Shown here in pieces: positions 18,192-24,942 of a DNA stretch of 58,795 nucleotides (its first letter is position 1; every line of letters begins with the position of its first letter). Origin of the DNA: Sulfuricurvum sp. Lineage in GTDB: Bacteria; Campylobacterota; Campylobacteria; Campylobacterales; Sulfurimonadaceae. The position numbers and the translations under genes are program-made. The stretch is taken from assembly GCF_028713855.1 (NCBI RefSeq), contig NZ_JAQTNN010000018.1:1-58795 (forward strand), written 5' to 3'. The notes under the pieces were generated by a model that did not search any database, was not told the DNA's origin, and was given only the letters and a program-made list of their open reading frames with translations.

Positions 18192-18434
18192 TTAATCATT
18201 AGTGCAGAGTGTTTTATACCGCGCAAAGAAAAGCTTACGCTGTTGTGGATTGAGAACTTCGATTTGTTTTGCATGAGAGTGACGTTTTACCTGTTCAACG
18301 GTTGTATCGATCTGTTGCAGTTGTTTGATTTGATTGGTAGAGAGATTCAAATCAGATGCCATATCAATAGGTGAGGGGGTAGATGCCGATAGATAGGTGC
18401 AACTCAAGAGAGGGAGGATGATGGATCGAATCAT
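18192..18434 (-). CDS. small exported Spy/CpxP-like protein
   Basis: An 80-residue protein beginning MIRSIILPLLSCTYLSAS, a signal peptide ending near residue 19. The mature part is a short helical protein (LNLSTNQIKQLQQIDTTVEQVKRH .. LNPQQRKLFF) with two degenerate copies of the LTxxQ pattern known from Spy and CpxP, which are periplasmic chaperones and inhibitors of envelope sensors. I chose ATG 18434 because AAGGAG lies six bases upstream; the open frame extends 36 codons further but without such a site. It heads the operon with the ArsRS-like pair and may modulate that kinase. The family link is weak at this length. Confidence 0.7.
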   Translation of the reverse strand: MIRSIILPLLSCTYLSASTPSPIDMASDLNLSTNQIKQLQQIDTTVEQVKRHSHAKQIEVLNPQQRKLFFARYKTLCTND

Positions 18435-18542
18435 AAAATACTCCTTAGGTATAAATATGGCCTCCTTTTGAGGGGCATATTCAACAGTATGACGTAGCGA
18501 TGTTAACGAAGGGCAAAAGAACTTTAAATGAATGTAAAGCAA

Positions 18543-18571
18543 ATTATAACGTTAAAAAGAGTTAATAAGAA
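18543..18571 (-). promoter_or_regulatory. sigma70-type promoter for the Spy-like/ArsRS-like operon
   Basis: On the minus strand: TTCTTA (18571-18566), a 17-base spacer, and a perfect TATAAT (18548-18543). The predicted start near 18536 gives a leader of about 100 bases, which contains a small CCTC/GAGG hairpin before the AAGGAG site. Confidence 0.55.
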
Positions 18572-18616
18572 GAGGGGGGGGATTGAAAAATTATGCCTGG
18601 ATAGGCAAAACGTGTT

Positions 18617-18697
18617 TTAGTCTACCATCCAGCTGGCGCGTTTGGATCGGCGAAGTTTTTTGACGATCATTTTTTCCAACGGTGTCATTTTTTCCAT
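18617..18697 (-). CDS. 26-residue basic small protein (unrecognised)
   Basis: A short ORF starting at ATG 18697 with a strong ribosome-binding site (AAGGAGACCCA before ATG) and ending TAA at 18617. It encodes MEKMTPLEKMIVKK, then a basic LRRSKRAS segment and a short ending in MVD. Nine Lys or Arg residues make it strongly cationic. A plausible promoter lies upstream (TTGAAA at 18742-18737, then a TAACAT-like -10), and a perfect palindrome overlaps that -35. I do not recognise a family. The ribosome-binding site and the dedicated promoter region are the reasons to call it real; it lies in an otherwise empty gap of about 400 bases before msrA. Confidence 0.55.
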   Translation of the reverse strand: MEKMTPLEKMIVKKLRRSKRASWMVD

Positions 18698-18739
18698 TTG
18701 GGTCTCCTTTACTAATGTTATGATGGCATCGTACCGTTT

Positions 18740-18763
18740 CAACGTTACTCAATGGTAACGTTG
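18740..18763. promoter_or_regulatory. perfect palindrome, putative operator
   Basis: CAACGTTAC-TCAATG-GTAACGTTG: nine-base arms with a six-base centre. It overlaps the candidate -35 box of the 26-codon ORF and lies about 84 bases before the divergent msrA start. It is not followed by a T-run in either direction, so an operator for a dimeric regulator fits better than a terminator. Confidence 0.55.
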
Positions 18764-18846
18764 GATAAAGGGATTTTATTAGATAGAAGGGCTAATCATC
18801 TCTACAGTTGATTCAGCCGATAATCACCCAAAAAGTAGGAGCTGTT

Positions 18847-19380
18847 ATGGGATGTGTTGAAAAAGCCCTTGTGGGCGGCGGGTGTTTTTGGTGTATTGAA
18901 GCGGTCTATAATCGTGTGGATGGTGTTTGTTCGGCTATCAGCGGTTATGCAGGGGGGACACGTAAATCTCCCAGTTATGAACAAGTATGCAGTGGAGCGA
19001 CTGGCCATGCCGAGGTGGTTGAAATCACTTACGATCCTGCCATTATTAGTTATGAAGAGATACTTGATATTTTTTGGAGCATTCATAATCCGACAACATT
19101 GAATGCCCAAGGGGCGGATCGAGGGACTCAGTACCGCTCGGTGATCTATTATTATAATGAAGAACAAAAAGCGAAAGCTCTTCTATCGATTCAAAAGATC
19201 CAAAAGGAATGGGATGATCCAATCGTTACGGAACTCTCGTCTGCCCCTGAATTTTATCCGGCTGAATCGTATCATCAAAATTATTATACGGAACATCCGA
19301 CGCAAGGGTATTGCAGTGTGGTGATTGCACCGAAGATTGATAAATTTATGAATAAATTTGGGAATAAAGTTAAAAAATAG
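18847..19380 (+). CDS. msrA: peptide-methionine (S)-S-oxide reductase
   Basis: A 177-residue enzyme that reduces methionine-S-sulfoxide in proteins and protects against oxidative damage. The catalytic motif is GGGCFWCIEAVY near the N-terminus. Other family motifs are GYAGGTRKSPSYEQVCSGATGHAEVVEI, HNPTTLNAQGADRGTQYRSVIYY and AESYHQNYY. I placed the start at ATG 18847, which has AGGAG five bases before it; a TTG at 18808 in the same frame would add 13 unrelated residues. A hairpin of the ATTCCCGC type follows the stop. Confidence 0.95.
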   Translation: MGCVEKALVGGGCFWCIEAVYNRVDGVCSAISGYAGGTRKSPSYEQVCSGATGHAEVVEITYDPAIISYEEILDIFWSIHNPTTLNAQGADRGTQYRSVIYYYNEEQKAKALLSIQKIQKEWDDPIVTELSSAPEFYPAESYHQNYYTEHPTQGYCSVVIAPKIDKFMNKFGNKVKK

Positions 19381-19390
19381 AAGAATATAG

Positions 19391-19410
19391 ATTCCCGCTC
19401 AGGCGGGAAT
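19391..19410. terminator. ATTCCCGC-TCAG-GCGGGAAT hairpin between msrA and the OmpA-like gene
   Basis: A perfect eight-base stem with a four-base loop, midway between two convergent stops (msrA at 19380 and the OmpA-like gene at 19424). It has the same stem as the repeat at 3167-3186 with a different loop. It probably acts as a bidirectional terminator. Confidence 0.65.
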
Positions 19411-19423
19411 AGGAGAGGGTAGC

Positions 19424-20476
19424 TTATTCGCGAAGATCAACTTCGATGCGGCGATTTTCTGCACGTCCTGCTTTCGTTTTATTGGTTGCGATAGGCATAT
19501 TTTCACCTTCACCCCGTATGCTCAAGCGGTCTGCGGCAATGCCCCGTTCTATTAATAATGATTGAGCCTTCATGGCACGTCTTTCGGAGAGTTTTTGATT
19601 ATACTCGGTTGGACCGGTGCTGTCGGCATGACCTATAATAATGGCATCGTATGCAGGGCTCTCTTTCATGAATAGTGCAAATTCGTTTATTTTCACCATC
19701 CCTTTTTCATCCACTTCGCTTGAATCGAATGCAAAGTGGACAGGAAGTGTCGCTTTGAGCGGGCATCCGTCCGCGCCCACTTTGAATCCGGCCGGAGTGT
19801 TAGGACACTTGTCTTGAGAATCGAGTACGCCGTCATTATCACTGTCTGCCGGAGAAGGCTGGATGGCTGCTACAGGTTTAGTCTCAGGTTCAGCTTCAGG
19901 TACCGTATCCGGTTTCGATTCATCTATGGTGGCTGGTGCAGCTGGTTGTACTTTTTCACCGAAGGCGAAGTTAATCCCTGCCATAAGAAGCAAACTGTTA
20001 TCCCAGTCAAAATGGTTAAATTTAAGCATTTCGATCGCTTCAAGTTTAAGAGCGATTTGATCGGTAATCCCCACTTTTACACCGGCACCTACATCCGCAA
20101 AGGCACCGTTATGATTTAGGTTGTCAGTACCGTTTCCGCGGTCGTTGATATGTTCATAACCAAGACCGGCTTTAGCAAACGGAGTAATGCTATTGTTGGT
20201 GGTAAAGTCATAAACACCATTGACCGCAGTACGCCAGATATCGGTTGCATGCGGTTTGATATACTCATAATCCGCATCACTCCATAATACGGAAAGTTCC
20301 GGTCTTAACAGTGAATCGAGTGCATTATATTGGAACTCTGCACCGTATGCGGCGTAATTTTCAAGTCGTTGACCTGATGGGAATACATATCCGGCCATCG
20401 GCGAAACTTCATAATTATAATCACTTGCACTAATGATATTGGAGAACAACAGTGCACAAAGCAGTACTTTTTTCAT
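19424..20476 (-). CDS. OmpA-family outer-membrane porin with TSP3-like repeat (copy 1)
   Basis: A 350-residue protein with a signal peptide (1-18), an eight-stranded barrel domain (about 19-175, ending LLLMAGINFAFGEK), a Pro/Glu-rich linker, a calcium-binding thrombospondin type 3-like repeat (DSDNDGVLDSQDKCPNTPAG), and a C-terminal OmpA peptidoglycan-binding domain (about 240-350; IIGHADSTGPTEYNQKLSERRA and AENRRIEVDL). It anchors the outer membrane to the cell wall. It is a tandem paralogue of the next gene; the barrels are nearly identical while the linkers differ. The start has AAGGAGCTTAGGTT upstream. Confidence 0.92.
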   Translation of the reverse strand: MKKVLLCALLFSNIISASDYNYEVSPMAGYVFPSGQRLENYAAYGAEFQYNALDSLLRPELSVLWSDADYEYIKPHATDIWRTAVNGVYDFTTNNSITPFAKAGLGYEHINDRGNGTDNLNHNGAFADVGAGVKVGITDQIALKLEAIEMLKFNHFDWDNSLLLMAGINFAFGEKVQPAAPATIDESKPDTVPEAEPETKPVAAIQPSPADSDNDGVLDSQDKCPNTPAGFKVGADGCPLKATLPVHFAFDSSEVDEKGMVKINEFALFMKESPAYDAIIIGHADSTGPTEYNQKLSERRAMKAQSLLIERGIAADRLSIRGEGENMPIATNKTKAGRAENRRIEVDLRE

Positions 20477-20619
20477 AACCTAAGCTCCTTGAGAAAGTTT
20501 AAAAGCGTTAGCGAAGGTTGGTACTATAAATCAATAAAAGTTATATATAGATTAAGTGTTTTAAGAAGAATTTTTTATTAAATGTTTATTGATAGGGAAA
20601 ATTAAAAAGCAGAATAATG

Positions 20620-20639
20620 TTTCCCGCACTTGCGGGAAA
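20620..20639. terminator. TTTCCCGC-ACTT-GCGGGAAA hairpin after the second OmpA-like gene
   Basis: A perfect eight-base stem with a four-base loop, 25 bases beyond the stop of the OmpA-like gene that ends at 20665. It has the same CCCGC/GCGGG core as the hairpins at 3167 and 19391. It separates the two paralogous porin genes and probably ends the transcript of the upstream one. Confidence 0.6.
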
Positions 20640-20664
20640 AGAAGCAAGGGGAGAGAATCTTAGC

Positions 20665-21741
20665 TTATTTGCAAAGTTCCACTTCGATACGACGGTTTTC
20701 AGCACGTCCTTCTTTTGTTTTATTAGAAGCAACCGGCATTTTTTCACCCATCCCTTCTGACGTTAAACGATCAGCAGCTACACCATCTTTGATGAGCATG
20801 GCTTTAACCATTTCTGCACGTTTTTCAGAGAGTTTTTGGTTGTATGTATCTGATGCAGTACTGTCTGTATGTCCGACGATATTGGCTTTATAGGCAGTGC
20901 TTTCTTTCATGAATGCAGCGAATGCATCGACTTTAGCCGTTCCTTCCGCATCAACTTTGTTTGAATTGGTAGCAAAATTCAAATGAAGCGTCGCTTTTAA
21001 TGGGCAGCCCTCAGAATCTACTTTGAACCCTTTTGGTGTATTAGGACATTTGTCCTGAGGATCAAATACACCGTCTCCGTCACTATCAACCGGAGCTGCT
21101 ACTATGACAGGTTTCGGTGCTGGAGCAGCGACAACTGGTTTTGGTGCAGGGGCAGGTGCCGGTGTAGGTACAGGAGCAAGAACAGGAGCAACTGCTACAG
21201 GCGCAGCCGGCTGTGCTTTTTCACCGAAGGCGAAGTTAAGTCCAGCCATAAGGAGCAAGCTGTTGTCCCAATCAAAATGGTTAAATTTAAGCATTTCGAT
21301 CGCTTCAAGTTTAAGTGCGAGTTGATCGGTAATACCTACTTTTACACCGGCACCGGCATCAGCAAACGCACCGTTATGGTTTAGGTTTTCAGTACCGTTC
21401 CCACGGTCATTAATGTGCTCATAGCCAAGACCTACTTTAGCAAACGGAGTGATGCCGTTGCTGGTTGTGTAATCGTATACACCGTTTATCGCTGTACGCC
21501 AGATATCGGTTGCATGTGGTTTGATATACTCATAATCTGCATCACTCCATAATACGGAAAGTTCCGGTTTTAGAAGTGAGTCAACGGCATTGTATTGAAA
21601 TTCTGCACCGTATGCGGCGTGATCGTCAAGACGTTGACTTGATGGGAATACGTATCCGGCCATTGGTGACACTTCATAGTTATAGTTGCTTGCACTAAGT
21701 AATGTAGCAGCGAGCAAAGAAGAAAATGCTATTTTTTTCAT
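20665..21741 (-). CDS. OmpA-family outer-membrane porin with TSP3-like repeat (copy 2)
   Basis: A 358-residue paralogue of the preceding porin. It has a signal peptide (1-18), a barrel (to about 175), a linker rich in Ala, Pro and Val (APVPTPAPAPAPKPVVAAP) that spans the periplasm, a calcium-binding type 3 repeat (DSDGDGVFDPQDKCPNTPKG), and an OmpA C-terminal domain (IVGHTDSTASDTYNQKLSEKRA). The start is ATG 21741, behind AAGGAGACTAATATT; an in-frame ATG further upstream would place 15 extra residues before the signal peptide. A TATACT at 21782-21777 is a possible -10. Each copy seems to have its own transcript, because a hairpin stands between them. Confidence 0.92.
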   Translation of the reverse strand: MKKIAFSSLLAATLLSASNYNYEVSPMAGYVFPSSQRLDDHAAYGAEFQYNAVDSLLKPELSVLWSDADYEYIKPHATDIWRTAINGVYDYTTSNGITPFAKVGLGYEHINDRGNGTENLNHNGAFADAGAGVKVGITDQLALKLEAIEMLKFNHFDWDNSLLLMAGLNFAFGEKAQPAAPVAVAPVLAPVPTPAPAPAPKPVVAAPAPKPVIVAAPVDSDGDGVFDPQDKCPNTPKGFKVDSEGCPLKATLHLNFATNSNKVDAEGTAKVDAFAAFMKESTAYKANIVGHTDSTASDTYNQKLSEKRAEMVKAMLIKDGVAADRLTSEGMGEKMPVASNKTKEGRAENRRIEVELCK

Positions 21742-21818
21742 AATATTAGTCTCCTTAAGACATTTGAGAATAACAAAGTATAGCACAAGAATGTGATTGA
21801 AATGTTATTAAAGGGGCA

Positions 21819-22151
21819 TTAAGTATTTTTTTTAATGGTTTTAAACGCCGACTGCATGGCATTTAGCATGGATGAAATTTCATGATTTAATTGTGTTTCA
21901 GCTGCATCAATTTTTTCGAGATGAGAAGATTTTAGGGTTTCGAGCTTTTGTAAGGTTTCTTGAAACAGTTTTTGGTCATCGGTGAGGAGAATAATTTCTT
22001 CTTTTGGAGCCCATTTTCGTTTTACAACCCCGTTGTGCTGAAATTCAAAAATAATATTTTGGCTATTGTCAGAACTGATATATTTGGGGACACTGTAAGC
22101 GAGATAATGCTTTTTAGGGTCACCTTGGTGACGTTGGATGACATAGTACAT
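21819..22151 (-). CDS. hypothetical coiled-coil protein
   Basis: A 110-residue soluble protein I do not recognise. The first half (MYYVIQRHQGDPKKHYLAYSVPKYI, then EFQHNGVVKRKWAPKEEIILLTDD) looks like a small beta-rich domain. The second half, from about residue 58, is a long helix with heptad spacing (LFQETLQKLETLKSSHLEKIDAAETQLNHEI) and probably forms a coiled coil. There is no signal peptide, membrane segment or cysteine. It stands alone between the porins and a divergent flavoprotein gene. Confidence 0.65.
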   Translation of the reverse strand: MYYVIQRHQGDPKKHYLAYSVPKYISSDNSQNIIFEFQHNGVVKRKWAPKEEIILLTDDQKLFQETLQKLETLKSSHLEKIDAAETQLNHEISSMLNAMQSAFKTIKKNT

Positions 22152-22227
22152 AGAAGAATGATAACATAAATCGAATTTTATCCCTCTTTGTGCTAGAGTA
22201 TTTAGATTAGAAAATGCAGGAGTTCGG

Positions 22228-23175
22228 ATGGAACATGTTTATGAATTGGCAATAATCGGTGCCGGTCCGGCTGGAATAGCGACGGCAATTGAAAGTTATG
22301 CATTAGGAATGCGTGATATTGTTGTACTGGAAAAAGATGAAAACCATAATGCAACAATCCGAAAGTTTTACAAAGACAACAAGCGGGTGGATAAAGACTG
22401 GAAAGGCCAGAAGGTCGAGCTGGACGGAAGCATCTACTTTATGGATGGAACCAAAGAATCTACATTGGACTTTTTTGACCAACTGCTGGATAATGAAGCA
22501 GTGGAGTTGAAAACCCATACGGAAGTACAAAAAATAGTAAAAATAAAAGAAGGGTTTGAAGTCTTTATCGCCGGAGGGAGTGTCCGTGCCAAATACGTTG
22601 TAGTTACGATCGGACGGATGGGAAAACCCAACAAACCGGATTACAAAATTCCACCTTCCATTAAAAATCAAATACACTATACTTTGGATGGGTGCTCGCA
22701 TGGAGAAAAAGTCATGGTTGTCGGAGGCGGCGATTCCGCAATCGAATACGCAGTGGAATTATGCGTTCGAAATGATGTTACCATCTGTTATCGTCGCGGG
22801 ACATTTCGCCGCGCAAACCCAACCAACCAAGCCGACATTTACAAAGTAATGGTAGAAAGTTCATTGCGGGCAATGTTGAATACCGAAATTGTCGAGTTGG
22901 AGAGTGAGAGCGGAAAAGTAAAAGTGATCTTCAGTGACGGAGAATCCGAATTATTTGACCGCCTCGTGTATGCGATCGGCGGGACGACTCCAAGCGGCTT
23001 TTTGCAAAGCAGCGGAATTCGTGAAGAGGATGGCAAACCGGTACATGATGAAAATTATCAGACCAATGTAGAGGGACTGTTTGTTGCAGGAGACATTACC
23101 CAAGAATCAGGTGGCTCGATTGCTCTTGGGCTTAATCACGGTTTTGCGATTGCCAATTACATACAATCGTTATAG
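22228..23175 (+). CDS. thioredoxin-reductase-fold FAD/NAD(P)-binding oxidoreductase (YpdA-like)
   Basis: A 315-residue cytoplasmic flavoprotein. The FAD-binding motif AIIGAGPAGIATAIE is at the N-terminus, a second dinucleotide motif MVVGGGDSAIEYAVEL is near residue 175, and the C-terminal VEGLFVAGDITQESGGSIALGLNHG closes the FAD site. The redox-active CxxC of true thioredoxin reductases is absent; the only cysteines are scattered single ones. That fits the YpdA/bacillithiol-reductase-like or ferredoxin-NADP-reductase-like branches rather than TrxB. The substrate is unknown. The start has CAGGAGTTCGG upstream. Confidence 0.82.
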   Translation: MEHVYELAIIGAGPAGIATAIESYALGMRDIVVLEKDENHNATIRKFYKDNKRVDKDWKGQKVELDGSIYFMDGTKESTLDFFDQLLDNEAVELKTHTEVQKIVKIKEGFEVFIAGGSVRAKYVVVTIGRMGKPNKPDYKIPPSIKNQIHYTLDGCSHGEKVMVVGGGDSAIEYAVELCVRNDVTICYRRGTFRRANPTNQADIYKVMVESSLRAMLNTEIVELESESGKVKVIFSDGESELFDRLVYAIGGTTPSGFLQSSGIREEDGKPVHDENYQTNVEGLFVAGDITQESGGSIALGLNHGFAIANYIQSL

Positions 23176-23176
23176 A

Positions 23177-23530
23177 TTACCCTTTTAGGATCGGGTCGCT
23201 CTGATGGCTTAATTCTCCATCAGCGGTAAAGAGGGTGAGTTTGATAGTCGTATGAAGATATTCGGAAGTGACAAGGGGATTGAAGTTTTCATCCTGAAAG
23301 GCGGCAATTTTGGCGTTATGGATGATCTCTTCGAGAAGTGAACGCTCCAGTTTATCTGTCCGTGCCGAGCCGCGAAGTTTGTTATTCAGATAGAGGTTGA
23401 TTTCACAATCCATCGGTTGAGATAGTATGGGATAATTTTCGAGAAGTTCAGTGCGGTTGATGCTGTTTTGCGCTTGCAGTACCTCTTCGATAGAGGCTCT
23501 GGCGATGGTTAATAATACGGATTGTGACAT
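23177..23530 (-). CDS. AMMECR1-domain-like protein, short
   Basis: A 117-residue protein that appears to match AMMECR1 along most of its length. Features are an aromatic-poor N-terminal helix, then LYLNNKLRGSARTDKLERSLLEEIIHNAKIAAFQDENFNPLV, which mirrors the family pattern G.LRGCIG .. V..NA..AAF.DPRF.PL. The almost invariant LRGC cysteine is Ser here and the protein is shorter than the usual 170-200 residues. Function is unknown for the whole family. AAGGAGATAGACAG precedes the start. Its stop is two bases from the stop of the convergent flavoprotein gene. Confidence 0.65.
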   Translation of the reverse strand: MSQSVLLTIARASIEEVLQAQNSINRTELLENYPILSQPMDCEINLYLNNKLRGSARTDKLERSLLEEIIHNAKIAAFQDENFNPLVTSEYLHTTIKLTLFTADGELSHQSDPILKG

Positions 23531-23573
23531 CTGTCTATCTCCTTTTCGCCTTGCTTGATGGTGTTATTATAAC

Positions 23574-24425
23574 TTACTTATCCTCAGGTGAAGAAGCAAT
23601 TTCAAATCCGAGATTTTGGAGCATCATTAGATCACTATGGGCTTCTCGTCCGGCGGTAGTGAGATAATTTCCGATTACGATACTGTTTGCACCGGCCTCA
23701 AAAATCTCATCTTGACGCTCTTTGAACGTAATTTCCCGCCCACCGGCGATCATAATCCGATCTGCTTTATCCAAAATTTTTCGAGCTAATGTGATGAGGT
23801 TTAGTGATTCATCGATAGTGAGCGGATTAGGGCTCAGCGGCAATGCCGGATTGTGATGATAAAAGTTTAGCGGCACTGAAACTGGATTTAGTTCCTTAAG
23901 TGAGTACAGCATACTGAGACGGTCTTCGTGCGTCTCTCCCATCCCGAAAATCCCGCCGGTGATGAGTTTGAGCCCGGAGCGGTTGACGTTTTCACAGGTC
24001 TCATAGCGCTCTTCCCACGGATGGGTCGTGCAGACTTGCGGATAAAAGGCACGGCTCGTTTCGAGATTATGATTATAGGCGCTGACTCCGGAGAGTTTCA
24101 GTTCGTTTAACTGTTCTAATGATGCGGTACCGTTACACGCGATAAGACGGAGACGGGGTACTTCACGTTTAAGGGTAGAGGCAACGTTACAGACAAATTC
24201 GAGGGTTTTATCATCCAGCCCTTTTTGCGCCGTTACGAGACAAAATCCTAATGCACCCAGCCCTTCGAGTCGGCGTGCTTCTTCTAGAATTTGATCCATC
24301 GGTTTTTGCTTATAGCGCTCAATGTCAGCTTTGTATTTGACGCTTTGGCTACAAAATTTGCAATCTTCGTTGCAGGTTCCGCTATTGATATTGCAGATGG
24401 AGCACAAAAAGATTTTTTTAGTCAT
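23574..24425 (-). CDS. bioB: biotin synthase
   Basis: A 283-residue radical-SAM enzyme that inserts sulfur into dethiobiotin, the last step of biotin synthesis. The iron-sulfur motif is GTCNEDCKFCSQS. Later family segments are GGIFGMGETHEDRLSML, PVSVPLNFYHHNPALPL and MIAGGREITF, the last including an Arg ligand of the second cluster. The length is that of the short epsilon-type BioB. The start is ATG 24425: GAAAGGTCTTAAT precedes it, and the longer open frame merely runs antisense-free into the phosphodiesterase gene in another frame. It starts one base after the phosphodiesterase stop. Confidence 0.94.
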   Translation of the reverse strand: MTKKIFLCSICNINSGTCNEDCKFCSQSVKYKADIERYKQKPMDQILEEARRLEGLGALGFCLVTAQKGLDDKTLEFVCNVASTLKREVPRLRLIACNGTASLEQLNELKLSGVSAYNHNLETSRAFYPQVCTTHPWEERYETCENVNRSGLKLITGGIFGMGETHEDRLSMLYSLKELNPVSVPLNFYHHNPALPLSPNPLTIDESLNLITLARKILDKADRIMIAGGREITFKERQDEIFEAGANSIVIGNYLTTAGREAHSDLMMLQNLGFEIASSPEDK

Positions 24426-24426
24426 A

Positions 24427-24942
24427 TTAAGACCTTTCAAACGAATAGTGTCGTTCTTCGAAGATATCGCTTCCGACTGCACGGGAATAATGGGTGACAG
24501 TAAGATTTGTGTCACTGGTTTCAAGCATTGCACAGTTTGAAAACGGTTTATCGCGTGCACATGCTTCACCCGGATTAAGAAAGAGGGTTCGATTTTTAAA
24601 ATCGCATTCAAATACATGCGTATGCCCAAAAATAATCACTTCGGCATCGGCGTTCATATAAAACGGAAGGTGCATCAGTTTGAAATTCACCCCCGCGAGT
24701 TTAAAATAGTGGGGCTCTTGGACGAGATTAAAACGGTCATGATATTCGATAAGACTGGCATCGTTATTGCCATAGACAGCTACGTAACGCAATCCGCTGT
24801 TTTTGAGCTGTTCGAGGATCTCGGGTTTGACAATATCCCCTGCATGGATCAAAAATTCTGCACCCTGTGCAACCAGATGGTCAATTATTTTTTGGGAGCG
24901 CCCTTTTTTGGAATGGGTGTCGGAAAGCAATCCGATTTTCAT
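24427..24942 (-). CDS. YfcE/MJ0936-family metallophosphoesterase
   Basis: A 171-residue calcineurin-like phosphoesterase. All metal-binding motifs are visible in order: MKIGLLSDTHSKKG, LIHAGDIV, VYGNNDA, and IIFGHTHVFE. Family members hydrolyse phosphodiesters with Mn or Ni in the cytoplasm; the natural substrate is unknown. The gene overlaps the topA stop by four bases and leads into bioB, so topA, this gene and bioB form one tightly packed unit. Confidence 0.92.
   Translation of the reverse strand: MKIGLLSDTHSKKGRSQKIIDHLVAQGAEFLIHAGDIVKPEILEQLKNSGLRYVAVYGNNDASLIEYHDRFNLVQEPHYFKLAGVNFKLMHLPFYMNADAEVIIFGHTHVFECDFKNRTLFLNPGEACARDKPFSNCAMLETSDTNLTVTHYSRAVGSDIFEERHYSFERS

Noticed and set aside
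24426..24629. Extended N-terminus of bioB
   Set aside because: The extra 68 codons lie inside the phosphodiesterase gene in a different frame and resemble no BioB; the ATG at 24425 has a ribosome-binding site.
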